Below are positions 1 through 12,400 of a DNA stretch of 64,000 bases, in pieces (position 1 is the first letter of the stretch; the number at the start of each line of letters is the position of its first letter). The position numbers and the translations under genes are program-made. Where the stretch lies: NCBI GenBank assembly GCA_036877525.1, contig JAZGTH010000146.1:90001-154000 (forward strand). The letters run 5' to 3'. This stretch comes from Chromobotia macracanthus. Lineage: Eukaryota > Chordata > Actinopteri > Cypriniformes > Botiidae. The notes under the pieces are model-generated. The model was not told the DNA's origin, ran no database searches, and was given only the letters and a program-made list of their open reading frames with translations.

Positions 1-3000
1 TGTGTCGAACACATTGTGCAGCACTTCCAGTCTCATGAGTACCAGGTGAAAGCCTGAGAAGGGTGGCTTGGACCCCCGGAGCGCAGGGAGGGTACCAGAT
101 ACCAGATTCCTTAAAACATCGTCCAGCCTGTTGAAGCAGCTGTGGCTGGATGAGAGGGAGATGCGTGCTACCGTAAGTGTCAAATTTAGTCTTCTGTCAC
201 ACGTACATGTGTTTAAACAGACTGCAGTGTTTAAAATTGCATGCTGCCCTGGAAATGGACCTTGGGAAATGTTGATAATGCAGTATATGAGAAGTGAAAT
301 AAAGGGAGGAAAAAGGTAACCAGCTGTGTTGCAGAACAAAGGAGTGAGCAAGGGGGAGCAAAAGGAGTAATTGTGTGCAAGGAAACGCGCATGCACACGT
401 GAACACGCAACAGTGTGTAGATGTAGCCGCTTGAACCTAATTCAATAAGACCTCCCTTAGCCACCCCCATCATTGCGTGGACTGTTGCTCATGCATTGCT
501 CTTTGCTGCTGCACATGTGGCTGCGCAAGAACACGCTCATGTGAGTATGTGTGTGGCAGCCAAAGGGATAGCTGGTGTGTCTTAGTGGTGCTTATGAATG
601 GGAACAGAGAGTGAGACGGAAGTACAGAGAATGGCTGTGTTAGGGGAGACCTGCAGTTGGAGCCCCAAGCCGTGGGAGTTCAGGCGTTATAATTGCGACT
701 TCCACCCCAAGTCAGAGGTAAATAAAAGGAACTTACTGACTAAATATATTGCCAACAAAATATACGCCATAGGAGAGGATGCAGTGCTCATTTGTGTTTC
801 TTGAACTGATGCTTGTTGAATGTTTATTAAATATATAAATGTTCTCCTCTTTTTTTTAATTGTAATAACATTTGTGATAACTTTGAAGACTGATATTTTA
901 GCAGTATTTCTTTTAACAACTAGTCACAGTTGATTTGTGGCTGGTGTTGAGGTCCATCCGTTCAGCTGGCTTCTGCCTACGGAGGGACTGTCAGCTCTTA
1001 ACCAATTTTGCATTATTTGCACTGTTTGTGTTCTACTCTTTTGAAAACAGATTTGCAATACGTCTTTAATAGTGGGATCTTTTGACATTGGTCTGTCACA
1101 CGTTGCTTCTCTCAACTGTTTATAATGAAAATGGCTGTTTTGTCATTATTGGTGAGCATGGTCAGTGTTGTTTTCCAAGTCAAAATGCTGGTATTTGTCT
1201 GTTAAAACAATGCAGTTCTGACTGATTTTCGAATATGTGCTGGGCCTGTGACATTTTACACTTAGGACCTTTAAAATGTTTATTCTACCTGATGAGTGAT
1301 GTAAAAGTGCTTTTCTTTATCTCAGTATGACCTTAATCATGGTTCTGCACCTTTTGACGTGACTCACTCTATTCAATATTCTCTCCTGGGGAAAACACAG
1401 ACACATTGTCCTTTTAGCGAGGACCAGAGAAAACCGAATGAGGGTGCCTATGTTTTTAAAATCAGCCAGTCTAATGACTTCCTGTTGGAGGCTTTCAGCT
1501 GAGGACCCCTGCTTTGCTGAAATAGATCAGCGCTCCTGCTCGTCTCCGAGACAGATGTGTCATCAATAGTGCCTTAACAAAAGCTCAATGGAAAACTGAC
1601 TCAGAGTGATTTCATGGAATAAGTGGTACTCTGATGAGCACCGAACCTGCCTCTCCATTTCGTCTTAGACCCATGCCAGTGACGTGGGTTTGAACGTCAG
1701 AGCCAGTGCTGTTGTCCTCTTCACTTCACCATCATTCATCCTTGAATGATCTAATGTCAGTGATTTGCACCAGGTTTATTGAACGCTGCACTCTTGCCGT
1801 GCCCTTCTTTGTTGTGTGATATAAATGACAGCCCACTTCAATAGAGTACTTGTTTTTTTTTTGTTTGTTTTTAAATGTTTCAAGTAGTTTCCCTACACTA
1901 GGTTTTATTTACCTTTACATTTAATTACTTGGCAGACTCTTTGTTCTAAAGCAATTTTAAGTACAAATTTAGAGCAGTTACACAAGTGTAAAAACAACTA
2001 GAGCGTTATTAATTAATTTTGTTAATCAGGAACATTTTAGAAACTTATGGAACTTATCTTTTAAAATATGTTGTATGCTATCTAATTTTTTTCCAGAAAG
2101 TAATATTGATATAGGACATTTGAACTTAATTGGTAGTTACAGATGTTTCATGATTCTCAGATTTACATCAATCCCTTGAACTCACTGATCGTTTAGAAAA
2201 CCATTATTAGAGCACCAAAAATACAACTAAATCTTTAAATTTCCTGAGAAAATATGAGTGGTGCTGGGGGCAGCTAATGTGGTTTTCCTATTGTCGGTGC
2301 GTCACTATGGGGTTTCTAGGGTGTTCTTGAGTGATCACTCAGGTGTTGCTAGGTGGTTAATATGATTTTTAGGGTAGTTACTTTTGGATTTTCTGGACTT
2401 TTAGATATGGATTTATTCCTTTCTCTCAGTGGGATATTTTCCTGCATTCCCCCTTTGATAATCTATAGGTAACTTTAGTCATTAAGAAAAGTAATAGAGC
2501 ATCTCAAGTTTTTAACAAGCTTAATTTGATAATTTGTGTCGGGAGCACTAACAACGCAGGACAAGTCACTTTGGATTAGGGTTTTGGAAACCTTGAATAA
2601 ATGTGGTGCTGCTACTGCATTACTGATAAACGTAACGTTCACACCTTGCTCCCCTGAGCTACAGTTATTGATCACAAAACTGGAAGAGTTTAGAGCACCT
2701 CAAAGATAACAACAAATCTGTTTTGACGTCTGTATTGATTTCACAAGATCTCAATGGACAAAAAACTCTTCTCTTAGCCATTTATTTTCCTCAAGAAAAG
2801 GTCTGGAATTAGCAGGATATTTCCACCACCCAATGGTTGGTGTGAACAGCATAATAACCCCCCCAACCCCTCAAAAATTTCTGTTTCCTCCTCCTGTTTC
2901 TGGGAAATGGATTCTGCGTCATGGCTCGTAAACAAGAAATGTTTTCTATTTTCTACCGCACTCAGAAGTGGATGTGTACATTTTTATCTATTTGTGTGTT

Positions 3001-3328
3001 GTATAACCACAAGAAAATTATGGTAATAGCAGCATGTTTGTGTTGGCCACTTTTATGGCTTGACGTATTAGCTTGAAACAAAACTGAGCCATGTGGACCA
3101 TTCTGCTGACATTAGATTAGGTTGGTCAAGATGAAGGATTTTATTTGTATAGCCCTCACATGTCAGGCCATTTAGATGCTGTTTGCTGTAGGCTATATTT
3201 GTTCTACTGGTGTTCTCTAGCCGATCAGTTGAACAGAACAGGGGAATGTGTAGCTTGATGACTATGTTTTCAAGTGGTCTAAAAAGGTTTTTTTTTTCCA
3301 CTCAAAGCATCTCTTTTGCTCTCTTCAG
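1..3328. other. Upstream fndc3a sequence, presumed intron
   Basis: No segment resembling the FNDC3A N-terminus was recognised. An open stretch at 598-717 ends in a donor-like site (gtaaat) in phase 0, and another donor-like gtaagt lies at about 175. Neither can be tied to the gene. A short minisatellite of the 'gctaggtggtt' type lies at 2310-2358. Confidence 0.5.
2310..2358. repeat. Minisatellite fragment, 'gctaggtggtt' type
   Basis: Degenerate copies of the ggtttctagggtgttc / gttgctaggtggtt unit common in cyprinid genomes. Related tracts lie at 7755-7827 and 33316-33393. Confidence 0.5.
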
Positions 3329-3404
3329 GTAATCTTGGTACAAGTAAACCCAGGAGAGGCCTTCACGATCCAGCGAGATGATGGTCAGTTTCAGTGTATC
3401 ACAG
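3329..3404 (+). CDS. fndc3a: fndc3a coding exon (first recognised in window)
   Basis: Acceptor ctcttcag, donor gtaagg. It reads V-I-L-V-Q-V-N-P-G-E-A-F-T-I-Q-R-D-D-G-Q-F-Q-C-I-T, which matches the conserved N-terminal segment of FNDC3 proteins. It enters in phase 0 and leaves with one base of a Gly codon. A 12.3-kb intron follows. Confidence 0.93.
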
Positions 3405-6400
3405 GTAAGGTGTTCTTAACTTCCTCTTATTAGGTTTTTGGTGTAATTTAACCCGTAATTACATTAGCCTACAAACCAGCGGTTTCTTTTACCCAAATCA
3501 CATGTTCAGATGATTGTAATTACCATTCTGAGACTTACTGGGTAATTACCTGCTGTTGTGCTGATTAAATACATGTAAGACCTCCTAACTGATTGGGGAA
3601 ATGTAAGTTGCTATTCCCCCAGGTACTTGAGGACCTTTTTTAAACATTAATAATAATAACTTTTTTTTTAAATAAAAACTTGGAAACTCCTGATGTCCCC
3701 AGAAGGGGCGTCAACACCGAATGGCCGTACCAGTTTCAACAGCAGCATGCCAAGATGAATTTTTTTTTTTTTTTTGCTCAGTTGTTTCTGGTGCTGAAAT
3801 ACGATCGATACATCAAGTAAATTCTGTCTTTCATGTATTGTGACTTTCCACATCATCACACATGCAGATGTATTTTCGGTTGTTTGTCACATTGCATTGG
3901 GTTTGTCGTATTGTATCCTGTTTCATATAGCTGTATATTTACACCTGCAATCTCATTACTAATAGCAACTTATGATATTAAAATTTTAATATAATGCTTT
4001 AAAGGCCTAATGATCTCAAACCATGTCAAGATGATTCTCTCAATTTGAACTTATTTGGCATACAGTGGCCCCAAAAAGTATTTTTAAGCCACACCTTAAC
4101 GTGCATGCCAATATTATGTTTGAATGTTATTACGTTTGAATGTTTTAAACAGTAAATACCAAAATATGATTACCTCCTAACTATGACCTTTTTAGCTGTT
4201 GTTATTATTATTATTATTACAGTACATTGTTACATGAGTCACTTTACCCCACCCTTCAGCCTTGATGGTAATGATACATTTTTCACCTCTCAACCTCTCA
4301 CAAGTTTGTGACTCAACTTGTTGTGTCATGCCTAGTTAAGAGAAGGTGTCAGATTATATTCTCTTCAATCACGTTGCACCAACAGTCTATACCCTCCCCT
4401 GAATCCATGTCCCATGCGACTACATCACGATTCTAAGCCGATCTTTAATCTGAATCAACATGTCCTCATTCACTAAGAGAGTCATCCAGTGTTGGGTCTA
4501 ATTGCCATATGTGTCAGCAGCTCAGTCACAACAGTCAGCTAGTGTTTGCTGGGTCTCTGCTGGGTTGCAATAAGATGTCTTACACCCTCTCTCAGTCTGC
4601 GAGGAGCTCTTTTGTCTGCAGCCATTGTGTGGGATGGTGCAAATGCACTACAAACTGCCAGCCTCCCTGACTGGCAGTTGCTGCATTAGGAAGAAGTCGA
4701 GTGTGACTGTAATTGAAAGATTACTGTGCCTTGGGAAGCTATTGATTAGAAAAACAATAGCATGTAGCTCATTGTATGTGGTAAGCCTGATTGTTCTGCT
4801 CCTAGGTGGCCTGATTAGGTTGGCTGGGATCTGAACTTATGGAAGTAAGCAGTCGGTTGTGTTGAAATAAGATTGATGCTATCATTGGGCATTAGTGTTT
4901 GATTGAAAACCCAGATGGAAGCGGTAGACAATTTGTTCGTAAAACCTAGGGCTGTAATTTTTCCCCCACACTTTATTAGCTTGTTCTTTATCAAGGCCCG
5001 ACACTAAATTATTTACCCACAAGTCAGGTGATTGCTCAGTCCATCCAAAGATACAGAGGTCCTGCGCTATTTAAAGCTACTATATATTTGGGCAGATAGT
5101 CAAAAAATAACTTAAATATATCTCAAAAATATAAAATAAAGTGACAAGACTGTGCCCTAACCAGGCACAAAATTTTTAGGCAACTAATTTGTCTGTTCAT
5201 GCTGAAGTAGAAACATATCCACGACATAACCATGAAACAGGAAATAGAAACTATTCATTAAACGTCTTGAGGTTTGTCACCAGTTATAGAATGAAAAGTA
5301 ATTTTTAGATTTCAACGAAGGGAAGAGCTTTTATCATGCATTACCACACACTGTGAATGATAAGGACGATGAGCTATATTACTTGTCACAACAATTGTTG
5401 TCATTATGAAATTTCATTATTAACCATTTTTCCATGGTGAACTCACCACAATAATATTTGTGAGTTTATTTAAAAGAGGAAATGTGTAATTGATAACCCA
5501 GCAAACACATTTATGTTGTGACAATGTTGGTGCCACATTCCATTTTCACAGGGTTGCACTTTACGTCCTGGCAACATCGCAACAACTGGCTGTAGCAACG
5601 TTGTTATGCAACATTCAGAAACTGCCAGACAATGTTCCAACCACATTTGTTAATTTCTGATGCCATAGCAGATAATTTCTGTGGATTACTCATTACTGTT
5701 GCTTTGTTTTATTGGTAATAGCAACTATATAATGTTTGCAACAAATTATATTCAACACCTTCAAGTATACAGGATAATTTGTTTAACATTATTCTTATAC
5801 GTTGTCATATATTTTAAATATTGAAATTACACTTCTGAATTATAAAAGCGTTCAGTATATAGGTTTATTTGTCAAAGTATATATAACAATTTAAATTTAA
5901 AATTTGTTTTAATACTGACAGAAATTAACTTCCTCAACGAATTATAGCGCTTCTGTACAGTGATGTACATGTCATTTGATGGTTTTCTAGACAACCTAAG
6001 CACAACCTAAATCGCTGGCTCTTAAGTGCTGGTTAAAAGACAACATTGTGACAGTGTTGTGACAACCTCACCACACAAAGTAGAAACATTTTGGTCATGT
6101 TGTTACAACGTTATTAGGAGGTTGGCTACGTTGAGACAACATTCTATTGCTGGGAAGTCATAGCATCTTAACAGGGCATCTGAGTGAGTGTGAGTCTCAA
6201 CACAATCTTCCTGTTGACACATGCTGAGGTCTTTGTGGGATAAAGAATTCTTTCCTGTCGCAAAACGGGGGCAGGAGCAGGCTAAATTTAGGTGCGAGCT
6301 TCGCCTCTCTGTGAGGAAGGGGCTGATGAGGAAGAGTAGCGTGAGGACCGCCAGGGTTGCTCACTGGTCTGTTACTGGAAGCTGATGTCTGTCAGTGACG

Positions 6401-9400
6401 TGATTTTGATCTGTGAGTGATGACTCACCATTGCGGGAGCTGAGGAAAGAATGTGTGTGTTTTGCGTGTGTGTTTAACCCCTAACCTTAGAATAAAGCCG
6501 GAGCTAATGCTAAAATCCGGAGGATAAACCAGAGGGAAAAGGTCTGCCCCCGTCTTCCTGAATATTTTGATCCAGATGGGCGTTTGTTCTATTTTGGAAT
6601 TCATTCATATTTTCAGTAGCTGGAAGTACGTAAATACCATGTGTGCCACGGCTCTTCATAAATGTCCGTTTAATAAGGAGAAGCAGTCTCACGAGGGGAA
6701 GAGAGAATTTAATTTAAGGCATCCCACACAGCCGGGGGTGAGCTGTGGTTGAGGACAATGACATCGGAGAGGGAAACTTATTAACACAGCCGTTTAACAT
6801 CCTGCTGTTAACATTTTTTCATACAGTTGACTGCTCTGGATGTGGGCATTGGTTGTTGGCCTGAACACACACACATTGGTTTGTGTTTACATCTTGTGAT
6901 TACTGTAAGATGTTAGCCAGTTTTGTTTTACAGATGGTCTTCTAACCAGCTTACAGGCCGCTGGACTACAGACAATCTTGTCTCTCAGTGTTTGTTTTTT
7001 CATTCACCATTTTTTCCATTTAAAATGGTGTCTGCTAAGGAAAACACCACTATAACCGTTGCTCTTAATACGTTTAAGGTTTTTAGACAAACATCTACCC
7101 TTAAGTATTAAACTTAAGTGTGTAACTCCTCCTGCACTTTAAGTGCAAACAAATCGTGCAACTTCTCAAGGAGAGGTGCGCTGTTACTTTTTAAAGTGAC
7201 TTGCAATTTTGTCTGGTGGATGATAAAAATTGTATTAGTTACTTAGTTGAAAGAGGGAGCTGAGCCATATCTTGGGACTTCAATGTGCTTGAGCATGGGG
7301 GCAGGCTCTTTTGATTTTAGCCAGTATTGTCACACAGAACACCTAGAAACTACTAGGAAAACATGCTTTTTACTGATTCTGTTCAGCAGTGGTTTCCTTT
7401 TAACTCTCATGAAGGGAACAAACCAACTGATTTGTTTCCTTCATGCTGTCATTGCTGCATCTTTTACATTGTTCCTCTTCAAGAGCACTTTAGCTTGTTG
7501 TGACATCCATTTAAAGTGACAGGTCACTTCTGAAGCCCAATGCTGACATGCAGGCGTCAAAGTGCAGACAGTGAGAATGTCATGAGTGTCCTGATCACAT
7601 ACTTCAGTGACATCACTCACTTTACTGTTGACTCACCGTATGCTTGTGCGTCAGAGGGCCTTAATTTGATTTGGTATAGCACAGAATAATTCTTTAGGTT
7701 GATTTGCTTGTGATGTTTGCTAATCAGGGAAACCTTTGAGTGACGCATTTGCAGTTGTTAAGGTGCTAAGTGGTTGTTAGTATATTATGTGGTTTCCAGG
7801 GTGTTCTGTGTGGTTGCTAGGTGGTGCGTACTGGCAAAGTTCAAAAGAGCTCACGCCCAGGTCTTGATATTGTGATATATGATATTGTGGTATGTAGATA
7901 TGGCTTTAGTCCATTTTTTAATTCTATAGAATGTTTATTTCTCTCCTTTATGAAAAATTTGTAAAGGTGCTAAATGGCGTTATATAAAAGTGTGATTGCC
8001 TAAAGTAATAGCACACCTTTCCTTAATATAGCTCATAGTCAAAACACAATCAGTGCGGCACTAGTTGCGTGGCAGGGTTTTATATCTATGTTTAGGAGTT
8101 TGTTTACAGTTTAAACCTTATGGATGAGCAATAGAAATAGTGCCAAATGCTATTAATGCTATTAATCTGTTATCATCACTGTACCATGGTATAGCCACAG
8201 GACTTTTTTATATGTTTTCTTCAGGTAAAATGACTGCATTGGGCCACACACTGTGAGGTTGTGTAGTTTTGTTTATGGTTGCATCAGCTGTGTGATGTGT
8301 GCGTGACACAGGGCGTGTTTTTTTCAGGCATTATGGGACGTTTGTGCGTGCAGGTGGGTGGGAACATTCCCTGCGAGTGGACATTTGTGTGGGTGTATTT
8401 ATAAGGAGTTACTCACTGGAGCAGCTCAGATTGTGACTAAGGCCAGTGGTCAGGTCTGGGTACTGTGACCTGATCCATTTAATCTGAAGAGCCCCCTCCT
8501 TATGTCAACATGTCTGGATACACAGCATGGCTTTTTCCTTTACAGATTGTGTGTAGAGGGGTGATTTTTCTCCCATGATACATTAAGTGGCCAAATCAGT
8601 CATTTCAGTCTAAACAAAACTGTTATGTGTCTGTGGGTTTGTATCAAAGGGCATATTAGTCTATATTAATCACTTATTTGAAAGGAAACAAAACGATTGT
8701 TTGCCTTCAGGTTAACCTCAACATATTAATGAAACTTTAGCCTGTAATCAAACAAAAATTATTTTGTTTACACACTGAGATCAAAGAACACACTACTTTA
8801 TATTAAAAAAATGCATTTCATACAAAGGGAAGGTTAGGAAGGGGCCTTTATTCATTTACATTAATAAAGATCAGTTTAGGATTTGGGTAACCTTTAAGTG
8901 GAGAAAATAGGACCTGATATAATCTACTTCCAATGGTGCACAAATTAGGCTGATATGATTAATAAAGAAAATGGTATTTGTTGATACTAATGTAATTAAT
9001 GATATCTTGTGCATTTCTATTTTGCCTTGTCTGTTAAATGCAGGAGACAATGGAATGTGATAATTAATGCAAGAACAGTTTTAGGAATAATTGTAACCAA
9101 TTTGTTCTGTTCCTGTTGCATAAATTTCTCCCAGGGTTCCAGTATATATTGGGGTTCTGTTAAATGATGCGTTATGATATGACATATTCATAAATTCTGA
9201 TCTAAATTCTCTCAGACTCTTTCTCTGGCACACACGCTTCATTCACTGCATCTGCAGTCCGTAGCTTTCAGAATGAATGAATTGATGACTCATCCCACTT
9301 AGCCAAACCCCTAAGAGAAGGATGAAGAAAGAGAGTGAGAGAGGAGAATGAGAGATGGTTTGGAGAAAGATCCAAGTGGTCTTTGTTTATGCAATGATAA

Positions 9401-12400
9401 TTCTGCAACAATTAGCCGGGCGCAGAGTTCAACAAGCTCAATCGATACTCTGATGTTGTATCCAACATGCAAGCACCCCTCTGCATGTGATCCTGTATTA
9501 GCATAACTCACAGGGTAACACGGGCAGAGACTGCGCACAGATAAATCTGCGTGGGTTGCCTGAATTAGATGAGGGAATTATCAGGCCCCATTGAACACTG
9601 TCCAAGAAACAAGGAAGAAAGCAAATTATTCCAGTGAGCTCACACACCCAACCTTTCTCTGCATATCACATTATGCTTTGGAGCATCACAGGAGGGGGCA
9701 ATAGGCGGTTAGCCAAATAGAGAGCCTTGCGTTTTGTAAATTCTGCTTAAATGTTATGCTTAAAAGCTGTGCTATAACATAATCAAACTAATAGAAATAG
9801 AATAAGAGTGTATAATAACCTTGGATCAGAGGTTATCTTTTGTTCTTCCAGTTGAGAATGATTTAGTGAATATTAATCACTGTATCCATTAAACCGTCCT
9901 GCACATCACCTTCACTGGACATTGTCTACCAGGACCAGCGTCTCGCTAATCTGCTAATGGAGTGCTGTAGGACCCTCTGAACCAGCAACGGTCTGTTAAG
10001 AGGATACAGCCCCCATTATACCTATGGGGAAAGGAAAATTTATAACCATTGAGCAAACGAGATAATCAGTCATGCCAAGTCAACTTTGTGTAATTAACAA
10101 TTAGCCTAGATGTAGCGTTGGAGGGTCTATGTTTAATTTGATTGTTTTAAGGGTGGTTGTAATTAGACAATGACAGTGTGATTGCTTTCCCAGTGTTTTA
10201 GGTTAGATTAGCTTCTAGGAGGAGACAGATTCTTTCAGAAGAGACTCCTAGCAAAGCAGCTTTTCCATTGTCACCAAAATGACTCATTTTCAGATAATTA
10301 GACTAACCAATAGTTTAATTTCTTTTTCTAACTTCATCAGTGCTTCATTTTTTTAGTGAGGGAACAGTTTTGCAATAAAATAAATTAATATATTCTATAA
10401 AATATTCATGCCATTTCATACTGCAAATTTATTGTTAAGGATGTTTTTACTAAAAAAACAAGGCAATAATACTGATTTAGAAAATATTGTAATCTCTGCT
10501 TACCCTGGAGACAAACAACCAAAACAATTGCAATAGAAACAATACCTACAGGAGCTGACAACTATTCCGTTAGCTGTTCTATACTATTGTGCTTGTATAT
10601 AACTCACCCTTTTGATTGAAGGGTTGTCTAATGGGAGAGATATATCTGTCAAGTACTGAAACTGAAAAATTCTGTGGCTCAGGGCTTGTCTGTCAGGATA
10701 CCAGCCGTGGACGAGACTTAAGAGATGTTGAACATCTCCAGTGACATGTCTCTAAGGTCATAGACTATTTTTCACATTTATAATATTCAATTTTGTTTTA
10801 AGCATTAGCTTGACACATTGATCTCCCAAGGACACTGAAAAGGCTTGTGTTTCCTCACAGTCCCATTGAACACATCTCTGTGGTGTTGGCTCTCGTGGGA
10901 GGTTCATAGACGTTTCAACCTGTGATAGTTAATATTTAAACATATTGGTTCTAGTTGGGATTGTCTCTGAAAGAGATAGAAAAGGTTAACTGCTATTTAT
11001 TCTCTGAACAGAACGCCTGTTAGGGGTTATTCTTGGCTTGTGTGTGTGTTTTTCGTTTCATCCCGTGTTTGTTGATGTTTCTTCTGGAAGGCTGGCACTG
11101 GGGGTCGACGTCAGCAGAGGAGCGGACTGCCGTGCTCTTTGTGGTGGGGGAATCTGAAATGAGAGGGAGAACGAGGGAGGTGGATGTAGCCTTTTTTGTC
11201 TGATGTCTGTTTGTGCTTGTGCGTCAGTCTGATGTAAATAGGTTGGGCGTTTCTCCCCAATCCCAGCCCTTTACTTTTCACCCTCCATCATCACCCTCCA
11301 AGTCACCATTCAGTCCTTCATTTATTCATAATTTCCCATATCCTGTTACTTTGCACTCCTTAGATCAATTTCCATGTTTTTTGCAGTCACACGCTTCTCA
11401 TTACCTGGCACCTCCCTACATTTTTTTTAACCTCTTAAACTCTCAAACACACTTTTCTCATCTTATCTTACCTCCATCATCCATCTTTTTTCCATTTGTT
11501 TTTGTCTAACATGTGAACGTGTCATATTTCACCACTAAAACTCTTATTTTCCATAAAGAACTTTTTTTTTTGAACCATTAAGAATTTAATGGGCCCCCAA
11601 GCGGGACTTATTATTAGTGATCTGGTATGTATTTGCACTGTATATATGTATGAACCCTGATGTTCAGCAACCTTTGGCACTGAATGAAGCTCCTGGAAGA
11701 CCTTGGCCTCTGGCCCAGCTCTAATGCACCCTTATCAAGATACATTAACAATTTGATGGGAAAATTAGATTAATCATTACAATAATTAATAACTTAATAA
11801 ATTAATAATTTTAATTAGTAATTAGCTTTTTTTTCAATTTTGTTTTGAAATGTTGACCGACATGTTTGTGAGACCTTTAAATCATAGACATCTTCCCATG
11901 AACTAGTATTTGCTCTATCATGGGCAGCGTGTTGTACAAACAGCTGAAATCATCTGTGACTCTATCCATCACCCCAGCCGGAAGATGCAACCACAAGCGG
12001 ATGCATCAATAGCATCTTTCTATGCCCATGCCGAACCATATCGTAAATCAGAAATCGATCATCTTGCTCTGGGCGTTCTCTGATGCAGAATTGGATCAGG
12101 TTCCTCCCACGCTCTGGTGATTTGGCTCTGAGGCGACCTGATGCAGGGCCAGCAGTCTGAGTCATTAGTCATCAATTAGCTCACTTCAGTCTCTCCTAAC
12201 AGACTTCAAAGCAAGCACACCACTCAACATCAAAGTGACGAGATAATAGTCCTCTGTGCTCTTTGTAGTACTACAAGACTTACTATGAGATGAGTTAATG
12301 ATTTTAATAGGATGCATTGAGTAATGTTGCTCATGAGCAGTGTTGCTGAACAATATTAGTTTTTTTTAAAGTCAACACACAGTGTTATTTTTATTACCCT

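Noticed and set aside
11213..11509. 98-codon Ser/Pro/Phe-rich open frame
   Set aside because: Arises from pyrimidine-rich intron sequence; no homology or splice consistency with fndc3a.
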